Positions 35,324-44,190 of a stretch of DNA of 64,000 nt are shown here, in pieces. The stretch covers positions 9,865,486-9,929,485 of the forward strand of contig NZ_CP022161.1 in NCBI RefSeq assembly GCF_002214185.1, given 5' to 3'. This stretch comes from Streptomyces capitiformicae. GTDB taxonomy: Bacteria; Actinomycetota; Actinomycetes; Streptomycetales; Streptomycetaceae. Numbering within the stretch: position 1 is the first letter of the stretch; the number at the start of each line of letters is the position of its first letter. The position numbers were made by a program, and so were the translations under genes. The notes beneath the pieces were generated by a model that was not told where the DNA came from, ran no database searches, and saw only the letters and a program-made list of their open reading frames with translations.

Positions 35324-36381
35324 ACGGCGGTTCCCTGGGCGTCGTCGGAGTGGTCGGTGCCGTCGGTGCAGTCCAGGAGGATCTTCATCACGTCGCCGCC
35401 GCTCTCCAGTGCCTCGAACGCGGCGGGTGCCTGGGTGAGGGGGACGACCTTGCTGATCAGCCGGTCGGCGGGGATGGTGCCGTCGGCGACCAGGGCGACG
35501 GCCTTCTCGAAGTCGGAGCGGTCGTACAGGCGGGCGCCGACGAGGGTGAGTTCGCGCCAGAAGAAGCGGTGCAGGTTCACCTCGCGGGGCCGGGGGTGGA
35601 TGGCGACCAGGCACAGCCGCCCCCGCACTCCGAGGACTTCCACGGCGGTGTCGACACCGCCTGCCGCGCCGGACACCTCGAACGCCACGTCCGCGCCCGC
35701 GTCGGCCGTCCAGGCGCCGACCAGGGCGTCGATGTCGTCGGCGGCCGGATCCCACGTGGCCAGCCCCAGTCCCTCGGCCAGCGAACGGCGGTGGGCGCTG
35801 AGCTCCACCAGCCGCACCTCGGCCCCGGTGGCCTGCGCGACCAGTGCGATCAGCACGCCGACCGGCCCGCCGCCGACGACCACGACCTTCTCGCCCTCGG
35901 TGACCTGCGCCCGGCCGACGTCGTGGACGGCCACCGCGGTGGGCTCCACGAGTGCGGCCCGGTCGAGCGGGAGTGATTCGGGCAGGCGGATCAGGGTGGA
36001 GGCGGGTACGGTCCAGCGCTGCTGCATGGCGCCGGGGGAGTCGATGCCGATGAAGTCGAGGTGCTGGCAGACGTGTCGGTGACCGGCCCGGCAGGCGGGG
36101 CAGGTGCCGTCCCAGCGCAGCGGCATCACGGTCACCGCGTCCCCGACCTGCCAGCCTTCCACTTCGGGGCCGATCCCGACGATCCGGCCGGACATCTCGT
36201 GCCCCAGGACGGCGGGCGTGGCGACGCGGGCGTCCATGTCGCCGTGGAAGATATGCAGGTCGGTGCCGCAGATACCGACGTAGGCGGGGGCCAGTACCAC
36301 CTCGCCGGGGCCCGGCTCCACGCTCGATGCGGGAGCCGTGTCCAGGGTGCGGGCAGCCGTGTAGCGAACGGCGAGTGTCAT
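35320..36381 (-). CDS. Zinc-dependent medium-chain alcohol dehydrogenase
   Basis: 353 residues. Catalytic zinc ligands are at GICGTDLHIFHGD (Cys) and LGHEMSGRIVG (His-Glu). The structural zinc loop is reduced to CPACRAGHRHVC, retaining four cysteines. The Rossmann motif is VVVVGGGPVGVLIALVAQ. Likely oxidises a sugar or sugar acid hydroxyl in the same route. It is coupled to the SDR by a 4-bp overlap. Confidence 0.86.
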   Translation of the reverse strand: MTLAVRYTAARTLDTAPASSVEPGPGEVVLAPAYVGICGTDLHIFHGDMDARVATPAVLGHEMSGRIVGIGPEVEGWQVGDAVTVMPLRWDGTCPACRAGHRHVCQHLDFIGIDSPGAMQQRWTVPASTLIRLPESLPLDRAALVEPTAVAVHDVGRAQVTEGEKVVVVGGGPVGVLIALVAQATGAEVRLVELSAHRRSLAEGLGLATWDPAADDIDALVGAWTADAGADVAFEVSGAAGGVDTAVEVLGVRGRLCLVAIHPRPREVNLHRFFWRELTLVGARLYDRSDFEKAVALVADGTIPADRLISKVVPLTQAPAAFEALESGGDVMKILLDCTDGTDHSDDAQGTAV

Positions 36382-36417
36382 CGTGTTCTCCAGAGTTCCT
36401 ACAGCACGAGCCGACGG

Positions 36418-37302
36418 TCAGCCGCGGGTGGGGAGGCGGTAGAAGGCGGTCGCGGTGCCGGCGAGGAGCGCGTGGATCTCGCTCTCCCCGCAGTCGGTGA
36501 GCAGTTCGTCCACGGTGTCGGCCCAGCGGTTCCAGCCGCCCGCGAGGTTGGCGACCGGCCAGTCGGAGCCGAACATCAGCCGGTCCGGGCCGAACGACGT
36601 GAGCAGCTCGTCCCAGACCGGGCGGATGTCGGAGGTGGTCCAGCTGTCGTGGTCGGCCTCGGTGATCAGTCCCGACAGCTTGCAGACCACGTGCTCGTGC
36701 GCGGCCAGCCGTCGTACCTGTTCTCGCCACTCGGCGAGTTGGCGCCCGGCGATGTCCGGCTTGCCCGCGTGGTTCAGCACCTGAGGCAGGTCGGGGAAGC
36801 GTTCGGCCAGCCGGATCGCCTGGTCGAGCTGGTGGCTGCGGACCAGGACGTCGTAGGAGAGCCTGCGGTCCCTCGCCGCCGCCAACCCTCGTTCGACATC
36901 GGGGCGTTGCAGCCAGGCCGGTTCCGTCTCGCCCTGGACGAGGTGGCGCAGGGAACGCAGATGGGTGCCGCCCGGTCCGGCGAGCAGCCGGTCGAGCGTG
37001 TCGCCGATCGCCGGCGACGTGAGGTCCGCCCAGCCGACCACCGCCTCGATCAGTGGCTCCCGCTCCGCGAGGGCGAGCAGGTCCTCCGTCTCGGGCACCT
37101 CCGGCACGCACTGCACGGCCACCGTGCCGTGCAGGTGACGGCCCGCGACGGGGCGGGTCGCGGTGGAGCGCAGGTCGTCGGGGGTGAAGGTGCGGTGGAT
37201 CGATGTCAGGTCGGGGTCGTCGAGCCAGGGCTGCGGACGCTGGTCGAGGTCCCACAGATGGTGGTGCGCGTCGATGAGAACGGGGGCGGGGGCGGAGGTC
37301 AT
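36418..37302 (-). CDS. Amidohydrolase-type sugar lactonase (L-fucono/L-rhamnono-lactonase family)
   Basis: 294 residues from ATG 37302. Amidohydrolase_2 motifs are IDAHHHLWDLDQRPQPWLDD at the N-terminus (metal-binding HxH), VLNHAGKPDIAG, VVCKLSGLITEAD and the strand-8 Asp in MFGSDWPVANL. These COG3618 enzymes open the lactones made by L-fucose or L-rhamnose dehydrogenases. Its neighbours are a RhaM-type mutarotase and several sugar dehydrogenases, which supports that assignment. Confidence 0.87.
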   Translation of the reverse strand: MTSAPAPVLIDAHHHLWDLDQRPQPWLDDPDLTSIHRTFTPDDLRSTATRPVAGRHLHGTVAVQCVPEVPETEDLLALAEREPLIEAVVGWADLTSPAIGDTLDRLLAGPGGTHLRSLRHLVQGETEPAWLQRPDVERGLAAARDRRLSYDVLVRSHQLDQAIRLAERFPDLPQVLNHAGKPDIAGRQLAEWREQVRRLAAHEHVVCKLSGLITEADHDSWTTSDIRPVWDELLTSFGPDRLMFGSDWPVANLAGGWNRWADTVDELLTDCGESEIHALLAGTATAFYRLPTRG

Positions 37303-37340
37303 GGCGGATCCAAGTCGGGTCGGTCCGGGGGCGGTCCGTG

Positions 37341-37688
37341 TCAGACGGTGGCGTCTTCGCCGGGCGGGCCGAGGTGCCAGATCTCGGTCAGTTCCGTCCA
37401 CTGGCGGGAGTCGCCCCGGTCGGGCCAGGGCTCCTGGCAGGGGTCGGTGAGCTTCCACCACTTCTGCGTCTCGGCGTCCGCTTCCAGGGCGGCCATGTCG
37501 GCCTCGAAGTCGTCGCCGTGGTACTCGAGGAAGGCGAACAGCACGTCGCCGTGGAGGAAGATGCCGAAGTTGCGGATGTTCGCCCGGTGCAGGGCGGCCT
37601 CCACGCCGGGCCAGACGGCCGCGTGGAGCCGCAGGTACTCCTCGCGGTGCTCGGGGCGGAGCCTGATGGTCTGCGCGATGCGCTTCAC
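37341..37688 (-). CDS. L-rhamnose/L-fucose mutarotase (RhaM family)
   Basis: 115 residues from GTG 37688, which overlaps the upstream stop (GTGA). The dimeric alpha/beta ferredoxin-like fold of RhaM is recognisable: IAQTIRLRPEHREEYLRLHA with the active-site His, YSIFL-like NFGIFLHGDVLFAFLEYHGD, and the terminal KWWKLTDPCQEPWPDRGDSR. It interconverts anomers of the imported deoxysugar for the first dehydrogenase. Confidence 0.9.
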   Translation of the reverse strand: MKRIAQTIRLRPEHREEYLRLHAAVWPGVEAALHRANIRNFGIFLHGDVLFAFLEYHGDDFEADMAALEADAETQKWWKLTDPCQEPWPDRGDSRQWTELTEIWHLGPPGEDATV

Positions 37689-39700
37689 ACCGTGCTCTCT
37701 TCCGTGCCGGGGGCGGGCTCGCCCGCGTCGGTGTCGAACGGGGTGCGGTAGCTGGGGGTGTTGGCGCGCAGGTCCAGTCGCAGGACGAGCTTGATCCGGG
37801 TGGACGCGGGCAGCCGGACGGTGAGGAAGGGGCTGTCGCAGGACAGCTCTTCCTCGGTGACGACGGGCTCGGTGTGGCCGTAGTCGTACATGTCGCCGAT
37901 CCAGCTGTCGTCCTCGCAGGTGGTGTACCGGACGGCCGTGATGGTGTGCTCGGCGAAGGCGCCGGCCTGGACGATCACCGTGCGCTCGGCCTCGGGGGAG
38001 AGGTTCACCAGTTCGACGGTGGTCGCCTCGGGGTCGATGGAGGTGACCAGCGCGGCGACCTCCGGCGGCAGGCCGGCGCGGCGGGCCTCGGCGTCGTGGT
38101 AGCGCAGCCGGGCCTGCTGCAGGCCGCCGTTGTAGAGCACCTGGGGGCCGCCCCAGGTCAGCTGGACGAGGGCCTCGGTGGCCACGGGGTTCGACTGCTG
38201 CCAGACGTGGATTCGGCCTCGGGCACGTCCAGGTCGCGGTAGCGGTCGACGCGGCGCAGGCGGTGGCGGATCTGGGCCTGGGCGGTGGCGAGGATGCGCT
38301 CGGGGTAGCCCGGGTCGTCGCCGGCGAGGAAGGCGAACCACGCCTTCTCGTGGCCGGACTCCTCCTTGGCCCGGAACGGCCGCACGGTACGCCAGTCGAT
38401 CGCCTCGGCCTTGCGCAGGTCCTCCAGCCGCTCGCGGTCGGCGTCCGAGGCCGAGTGGTGCCACAGGGCCACCGGTACGGGCGGGGTGGTCGGGTTGTAG
38501 TCGAACCAGCCGGTGTCGTTGTGCCGGAACGGCACGTGGAGCGTGGGGGTGTCGGCGTCCGGCCCGAGTTCGGCGCGCCACTTGGAGGGCAGGCTGGAGT
38601 CGGACTCGGTGTGGGGCATGACCTTGCCGCGGGCGATGAGTGAGTCGAGCGTGGTGCGGACCAGGGACAGGAAGTCGTCGTCCCCGGTGACCGTCGCCGC
38701 CGCGAGCGCCGCCACGTAGGCCGCGGTTCCGATGCTGTGCCAGCCGTGGGGCCAGGACCAGCCGTAGTGGCCGCCGTACCAGCGGCCTTCGAGGAGGCCG
38801 CCGACGACTCCGTCCGGGCTGACGTTGTCGGGGATGACACCGTCGTTCGCCTCGGTGCGCTCCCGCCACGCGCCGACGTAACTGACGATCCAGTCGCGGT
38901 AGCGCTCGTCGCCGGTCAGGATCCAGGCGTTGAGGACCAGACCGGTGGCGCCGAGGTTGAGCGCGGTGTCTCCGACGCCCATCCGGTCGCGCATCTGCGC
39001 GCCGAGACGCGGGTCGGAGGAGAGCGGGAACGGGCCGCCGCCCTGCGCCTCGGGGATCCACTCGAGCGGGTACCCGTAGGTGTCGGCCTCCTTCTGGAGC
39101 CAGGGGTAGACGTCGCCGTCGAAGAGGCCCGTGCGGTCGGGGTCGCTGCCGTTGTGCGGGCGGGTGATGATGCGGTGCTCGGGGTCGTAGTTGCCGTGGG
39201 CCGGGTCGACGTACAACTCCGCGAAGCGCAGGGCGCGTTCCGACCAGCGCTTGGGGTCGGCCATGCACAGGAAGTAGAGCAGGAGCAGGCTCTCGCCCTG
39301 GTGGAACCAGTCGTAGCCGCGCTCGTACTCGTCGTGCAGCATGTCGAGTTCGGTGAGCTGCCGGGTCACGCCCTCCCAGTGTTTCTCGCCGGCGGGCAGC
39401 AGGTCGTCGGCGCCGCCGAGGAGGTACAGCTGGGGCCAGTTGAGAGAACACCTCGTAGAAGTCGTCCACACCGTCGCGGGTGGTCAGCTCCCCGGTGTAG
39501 TTCAGCCGTCCGTCGGGGCCGGTGAAGTCGCGGGCGAAGCGTCGCCGGGCGTGGTCGAGGAGGTCGAACAGGGACCGCTGGGCCACCGCCCAGCCGGGTG
39601 GTTCGAGCAGCGGCACCCCCGCTTCGATGTGGGGTGGCGGGGCCGGCTGGTCGCAGGGGGTGGCCTCGGCCGAAGCGGGGTCGGCGGAGCTGTAGGGCAT
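37685..39700 (-). pseudogene. Large uncharacterised protein, probable six-hairpin glycosidase, two frameshifts
   Basis: The intact protein would be about 670 residues. The N-terminus (from ATG 39700: MPYSSADPASAEATPCD, then LNYTGELTTRDGVDDFYEVF) is in one frame. An extra base near 39440-39449 moves coding into a second frame for about 410 residues (NWPQLYLLGGADDLL, YDWFHQGESLLLLYFLCMAD, GGLLEGRWYGGHYGWSWPHG). A missing base near 38211-38216 restores the first frame (RIHVWQQSNPVATEALVQLT to the end). The helical repeats and aromatic-rich loops suggest an (alpha/alpha)6 glycosidase or hydrolase. I know no named family for it. Frameshifts may be true decay or assembly errors. Confidence 0.7.
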
Positions 39701-39766
39701 GGGGGATCTCCGTTCGGGGTGGGCGGCGGGACGGCGCACGCCGGGGACGACGGCCGGGAGGAGCCG

Positions 39767-40645
39767 CTATTCCTTGGTGGCGCCGGCGAGCATCCCGCTG
39801 ACCAGGAAACGCTGGGCGAAGAGGAAGACGATCAGTACGGGTGTGATGGCCACGAGCGTCGCCAGGGCCAGCTGCGGCCGCTCGATCGCGAGGGTGCCGA
39901 CGGTGGGATTGAAGGACGGGACATTGCTGAGCAGGGTGCCGACCCCCACCTGGATGGGCATCTGGCCGCTCTCGGGCAGCATCACGTAGGGCAGGAAGTA
40001 GTTGGTCCAGTTGGCGACGAAGCTGAAGAACCCGACGAGCGCGATCACCGGTGTCGCCAGCGGCAGCGCGATGTGCCGGAAGACACCGAACTCCGAGCAG
40101 CCGTCCATCCGTGCCGCCGCCAGCAGGTCCTTCGGTACTGCGGTGGTGAAGTAGATGTACGTCAGGTACACGCCGAACGGGTAGAACGAGTACGGCAGGA
40201 TGATCGACCACATCGTGCCGATCAGACCGACCGCGTTGATCTCCAGGAACAGCGGCACCACCAGCGTGGCGGTCGGCATGAGCATCACGACCAGCGTCGA
40301 GACGAGCAGGGCGTGCCGTCCGCGGAACTCGGTCATGGCCAGCGCGTAGCCCGCCGGGATGGCCACACAGAGCGTGATGACGAGCGAGATCAGCGCGTAC
40401 AGCGTCGAGTTGCCGAGCCACTGCAGGACGGCGTTGTCCTGGAACGCGGTGAGGGCGTTCCAGTTGGCCTTGGGGGTGTGCCAGGAGCCGAAGGAGAGCG
40501 GGCTGCCGTGGATGAGTTGCTGATCGGTCTTGGTCGCCGCGAGCAGCAGCCACAGCACCGGCAGCACGAAGAACACCAGGAAGACGAGCAGGACGGAGCC
40601 GGTCAGCAGACGGGGCACGAGGCGGCGCGGGGAACTAGTCGGCAT
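39767..40645 (-). CDS. Carbohydrate ABC transporter permease (MalG type)
   Basis: 292 residues from ATG 40645. It has six transmembrane helices and the inner-membrane EAA loop (LLAAARMDGCSEFGVFRHIA...LPLATP) that contacts the ATPase. It is the intact half of the importer and overlaps the 3' end of the other permease gene by 11 bp. No ATPase gene is present, as is normal in Streptomyces where MsiK serves many sugar importers. Confidence 0.9.
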   Translation of the reverse strand: MPTSSPRRLVPRLLTGSVLLVFLVFFVLPVLWLLLAATKTDQQLIHGSPLSFGSWHTPKANWNALTAFQDNAVLQWLGNSTLYALISLVITLCVAIPAGYALAMTEFRGRHALLVSTLVVMLMPTATLVVPLFLEINAVGLIGTMWSIILPYSFYPFGVYLTYIYFTTAVPKDLLAAARMDGCSEFGVFRHIALPLATPVIALVGFFSFVANWTNYFLPYVMLPESGQMPIQVGVGTLLSNVPSFNPTVGTLAIERPQLALATLVAITPVLIVFLFAQRFLVSGMLAGATKE

Positions 40646-41549
40646 CGAAGAACCCCGATCGTGCGACGAAGACGGCGGCGGCCGACACGCTGACTACCAG
40701 GAGCTCCACCGAGACCGCGGCGGCGCCGTTGATGTTGTTCATCTGGAAGGCGAAGTCGTACGTCAGCTGGTTGAGCGAGTAGTCGCGTCCGGCCACGCCC
40801 ACACTGGCGAGGGAGAGCAGCTGCGGCTCGACGAAGAGCTGGGCGCCGCCCGCGAAGGCCAGGATCACCATGTACACGATCCACTTGCGGAGCATGGGGA
40901 TCTGGATGTGCCAGGCGGTCTGCCAGGCGCCCGCGCCGTCGATGCGCGCGGCTTCCATGACGTCGGTGGGGATGTTGTTGAGCGCGCCGTAGATGACGAC
41001 GATCCAGCCGCCCGCGCCGGTCCAGAACGCGATGATCGTGAACAGCAGCGCCAGGTTTCCGGGGGGCGATGACCTCACCGAAGGTGTGGAAGCCCAGGGA
41101 GCCCAGCAGGGAGCTGACCGGGCTGACCGTCGGGTCGAGCATGAACAGCCACACCAGCACACTCGCGGCGCCGGCGAGCGCTCCGGGGATGTAGAAGAGG
41201 AAGCGCAGGGACTTGCTGAGGCTGCCGGAGGCGAGGCGGTGCAGCAGCAGCGCCAGGCTCACCACGAACACCACGAGGGAGACCAGCCAGAACAGCAGGT
41301 ACAGCGCGACATGGCCGACGGCGTCCAGGAAGCGGAAGTCCTGTGCGGTGGTGACGAAGTTGCTGAAGCCGGTGAAGGTGCCCCCGGCGTCGGTGAACGC
41401 GAAGTAGACGGCTACCCGGTCGGCAGGATGCCGAACGCGATCAGGAGCAGTACGTAGGCCGCGACGAAGGCGATGCCGGCCCGGCTCTGCCGGTCGGTGC
41501 CGCTGGGGCGCCGACCGGCAGAGCCGGACGGGGAGTGGCTGAGGGTCAC
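40635..41549 (-). pseudogene. Carbohydrate ABC transporter permease (MalF type), two frameshifts
   Basis: The N-terminus (GTG 41549, coupled by GTGA to the binding-protein stop) reads RQSRAGIAFVAAYVLLLIAF, then a missing base at about 41409-41414 shifts the frame (GYAVYF becomes a TAG). The middle part (FVVSLALLLHRLASGSLSKS, FYIPGALAGAASVLVWLFML) ends at a run of six G (41061-41066), one base too many. The C-terminal frame (NLALLFTIIAFWTGAGGWIV, EAARIDGAGAWQTAWHIQIP) contains a good EAA loop. Both shifts are single-base, one in a homopolymer. Confidence 0.82.
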
Positions 41550-42112
41550 TGCTCGACCTTGTATCCGTTGGACTTGGTGTGCTTGACGATGGAGTCCTGC
41601 CAGGCAGGCAGCATCGAGACGATGGACTTGCCCTGGGTCAGGCCCGGCTTGACCGTGGACGCCCAGATCGCCTCCTGGCTGAACTGGCCCGAGCCCCACT
41701 CCGGCCACACCTGGGAGGCGGCGCCGGAGAGCACGCTCAGGTCGCTGGCGAAGTAGCCGGAGGCGTCCTGCCCCTTCAGCCATGCCTCGGCCGCCGGCGC
41801 GTAGGCCGGGAAGCCGGGCGCCTTCTCCGCCTGGTAGGCGTTGTCGGTGGTGACCCACGTCAGGAAGTCGGTGGCCGCCTTGAGGTGGGTGGAGTGCTGG
41901 GACAGCAGCCAGGTGCCGCCGCCGACGTTGCCGGTGGACGGCGCGCCGTCACCCTGCCACTGCGGCATGGGCGCCACCCCGATCTGCTTGCCGGGGACCT
42001 TGAGGGTGTCCTTGAAGACCGCGCTGCCGAACCAGGCCGGGCCCGGCATGAGCAGGACCTTGTCGGCCTTGTTCTTGCCGAAGTCGGTGCTGAAGACACC
42101 GCTGATGGACAT
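41546..42112 (-). pseudogene. C-terminal half of a sugar-binding lipoprotein
   Basis: About 188 codons of an ABC solute-binding protein (SISGVFSTDFGKNKADKVLL, GGGTWLLSQHSTHLKAATDF, SIVSMLPAWQDSIVKHTKSN) with no signal peptide or N-terminal lobe. Similarity starts sharply at about 42120, where the 5' end of an unrelated gene is attached in another frame. The deletion removed roughly 230-250 codons, so the importer is probably non-functional. Confidence 0.75.
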
Positions 42113-42119
42113 GGACTTC

Positions 42120-42221
42120 TTCTCTGCGGCGGCGCTTGGCCTCGGGGAGTTCCTCGTCGGTTACCTGGATCTTGCGGCGCCCTTCGTCGAGGAGTTGTGC
42201 AAGGGACTCTTTGCGAACCAT
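42120..42221 (-). pseudogene. 5' fragment of an unknown gene (nucleotidyltransferase-like N-terminus)
   Basis: From ATG 42221, with an excellent AAGGAGG eight bases upstream, the frame gives RKESLAQLLDEGRRKIQVTD, then EELPEAKRRR. It then runs out of frame into binding-protein DNA and stops at 41949. The short helix TDEELPEAKRRR resembles the N-terminus of some stand-alone nucleotidyltransferases, but about 33 residues are too few for a firm call. The junction lies near 42120. Confidence 0.4.
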
Positions 42222-42237
42222 TGGTGCCTCCTTGTCC

Positions 42238-42270
42238 GCTGGCGGTAGACGGCCGACGTCTACCGCCAGC
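42238..42270. promoter_or_regulatory. Perfect inverted repeat upstream of a truncated gene
   Basis: GCTGGCGGTAGAC / GTCTACCGCCAGC with a 7-nt spacer, 17 bp upstream of ATG 42221. It may be an operator of the truncated leftward gene or a terminator for something read from the right. Confidence 0.6.
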
Positions 42271-42590
42271 GCCACCCACCTCACCTTCGTTCCTTCCGCT
42301 TCGGCCCGCTCCTCGCCGAACAGGCCAACCGGTGGCTCGCGTTCACCGACGCGCCCATCCGGCTCACCGGCACCGATCCGATTCCAACGGAAGTCGGCCT
42401 GGTCGCCTCTCCAGACGCGGTGCTGTGCCGTCCGCCCGTGAGGCCCGACCGGTTCGCCGGATGGATGAAGGCCGGCGCGAACCGCCCACTTGCCCCCTTC
42501 AGGCAGACCAGGTTCCCCCGCACTTCAACCAACTCTCTTTCGGTCGGTCACCTGCGCAGCCGATCGACTGGTGCCCTGTGAACACCTAGG
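42271..42590 (+). other. Decayed coding DNA
   Basis: 320 bp without an intact gene. A plus-strand frame reads FGPLLAEQANRWLAFTDAPI and TGTDPIPTEVGLVASPDAVL without a start and ends at about 42580. It looks like the 3' end of a lost gene. I do not recognise the family. Confidence 0.35.
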
Positions 42591-42604
42591 CGGGAGCGCT
42601 CCCA
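42591..42604. promoter_or_regulatory. LacI-family (CebR-like) operator
   Basis: CGGGAGCGCTCCCA contains a perfect 12-bp palindrome GGGAGCGCTCCC (42592-42603) and matches the known Streptomyces CebR box TGGGAGCGCTCCCA at 13 of 14 positions. It lies at the upstream end of the leftward sugar operon, in the position expected for the promoter of the binding-protein gene before the deletion at 42.12 kb. Confidence 0.65.
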
Positions 42605-42611
42605 ATGAAAC

Positions 42612-42647
42612 GTACAGGATGTACAGAATGTAGGATACGTAGCATGG
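42612..42647 (+). promoter_or_regulatory. 9-bp-periodic repeats over the antitoxin start (autoregulatory site)
   Basis: Four consecutive 9-mers begin with GTA: GTACAGGAT, GTACAGAAT, GTAGGATAC, GTAGCATGG; the last contains the start codon. TAGGAT (42631-42636) could be a -10 hexamer placing transcription initiation at or next to ATG 42644. That would make a leaderless mRNA and agrees with the absence of a Shine-Dalgarno sequence. Confidence 0.5.
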
Positions 42648-42931
42648 CCCATGAGATTCCAGTGACGCAAGCCCGGGCCGAGCTGGCGGAGCTGATCAAC
42701 CGCGTCGTTTACGGCGGGGAGCACGTCGTCCTGACCCGCCACGGCAAGCCGCTCGTCGCCCTCGTGTCGGCTGCCGACCTGGAGCGACTCGAATCCGCGG
42801 CACAGGAGCCGGACAAGGTGATCGGCACGGTGTCCGTCACCCTGGACGCCCCGTCCCCTCGCGGAGAGCCGAACCGGTTCGGCCTGGTTGCCGAGCACGG
42901 AAGTCCGCACGAGACTTACCGGCCTCACTGA
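42644..42931 (+). CDS. Phd/YefM-family antitoxin
   Basis: 95 residues from ATG 42644. The Phd/YefM DNA-binding fold is clear in IPVTQARAELAELINRVVYG, then EHVVLTRHGKPLVALVSAAD and LERLES. The C-terminal toxin-binding tail (VTLDAPSPRGEPNRFGLVAE) is of usual type. No RelE- or Doc-type toxin follows; an IS30 transposase fragment begins within 20 bp. It is an orphan antitoxin, or its toxin gene was lost in the rearrangement. Confidence 0.85.
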   Translation: MAHEIPVTQARAELAELINRVVYGGEHVVLTRHGKPLVALVSAADLERLESAAQEPDKVIGTVSVTLDAPSPRGEPNRFGLVAEHGSPHETYRPH

Positions 42932-42949
42932 ACTCGTCCTGTTTACGGG

Positions 42950-43399
42950 CCGGCGTTCCTGGTGCGGGTCGATACGGCGCGATCCTGAGCTGAAGGAGTT
43001 CATCCAGCAACACCTCGACCGGCGGTGGAGCCCAGAGCAGATCAGCCAGGTCCTGCGCTCGGCTTTCCCGGACGAGCAGGACCGCCACCTGGCCCACGAG
43101 ACCATCTACCAGGCGATCCACCTGCCGCACCGCAGCGGCCTGGAGCGCAAGCCCAATGTGCTGCGCACCGGTCGCCGTGCCCGGCGCCGCGTCGACGAGC
43201 GCGCAACCCGGTTCGTCTACCGAGGTGCGCTGATCAGCCGGCGACCGGTCGAGGTCGCAGACCGCCAGGTCGCCGAGCACTGGGAAGGCGACCTCATCGT
43301 CGGCCAGGGCAATCGCTCCGCCATCGGCACCCTGGTCGACCGCTTCACCCGCTACGTCAAGCACCTGCACCTGCCGGACGGCCGCACCGCCGAGCACAC
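42950..43399 (+). mobile_element. IS30-family transposase, internal fragment
   Basis: The frame carries ELKEFIQQHLDRRWSPEQIS, then AHETIYQAIHLPHRSGLERK, VEVADRQVAEHWEGDLIVGQ and GTLVDRFTRYVKHLHLPDGR, which are helix-turn-helix and first DDE-domain motifs of IS30 transposases. Both the N-terminus and the remaining catalytic acids are missing. It is joined at 43399/43400 to the tail of rfbB. Confidence 0.85.
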
Positions 43400-43444
43400 A
43401 ACCGGGACTGGTGGGAGCCGCTGAAGGAACGGGCGGCACTGTGA
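43400..43444 (+). pseudogene. rfbB: Last 14 codons of dTDP-glucose 4,6-dehydratase
   Basis: AACCGGGACTGG onward encodes NRDWWEPLKERAAL and a stop, the characteristic C-terminus of RfbB/RmlB. Its TGA overlaps the GTG of rfbD by 4 bp, as in intact rml operons. The rest of rfbB has been replaced by the IS30 fragment. Confidence 0.7.
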
Positions 43445-44190
43445 CCGACATGCGGAACTGGCTGGTCACCGGTGCGGGCGGGATGCTCGGACAGGACGTC
43501 CTGGTGCGCCTCGCCGCCGACGGGATTCCGGCCGTCGCGGCCACCCGCACCGACCTGGACATTACCGATCCGGCCTCGGTGCGGGCAGCGCTGGCCGCAC
43601 ACCGGCCCGCCGTGGTCGTCAACTGCGCCACCTGGACGGCCGTGGACGACGCAGAGTCCCGCGAGGACGAGGCCCTGCGGATCAACGGCGACGGCCCGGG
43701 CCACCTGGCCAGCGACTGTGCAGACACCGGCACCGTCCTGCTCCACGTCTCCACCGGCTACGTCTTCTCCAGCGACGCCACCACCCCGTACGCCGAGGAT
43801 GCCCCCACCGCCCCGCGCAGCGCCTACGGCCGTACCAAGCTCGCCGGCGAGCGGGCCGTCCTTAAGACGCTGCCAGACCACGGGTATGTGGTCCGCACCG
43901 CCTGGCTCTACGGCGCCGGTGGGCCCAACTTCGTCCGCACCATGATCCGTCTGGCGGACGAGCGCGACACTCTGGACGTCGACGACCAGCGCGGCCAGCC
44001 CACCTGGAGCGCCGACCTGGCCGGACTCCTGTACGACCTGGGCCGCGGCGCCTTGTCGGGCACCGCCCCGGTCGGCGTCTACCACGGCACCAGCTTCGGT
44101 GAGACCACCTGGTACGGCTTTAGGGACGGTGTCGTCCGCCAGCGGATCTCCGCCCACTCCGTGCTCGACCCGCAGACCGCGACGGCCGGG
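43441..44190 (+). pseudogene. rfbD: dTDP-4-dehydrorhamnose reductase, 3'-truncated
   Basis: From GTG 43441 (or ATG 43450) about 235 codons match RfbD/RmlD: LVTGAGGMLGQDVLVRLAAD, VVNCATWTAVDDAE, STGYVFSSDA, SAYGRTKLAGERAVL (Tyr-x3-Lys) and VRTAWLYGAGGPNFVRTMI. The enzyme reduces the 4-keto group to give dTDP-L-rhamnose. After HGTSFGETTWYGFRDGVVRQ the similarity ends and the frame runs into a fragment of another gene, so roughly 55 C-terminal residues with sugar-binding contacts are missing. Confidence 0.78.
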
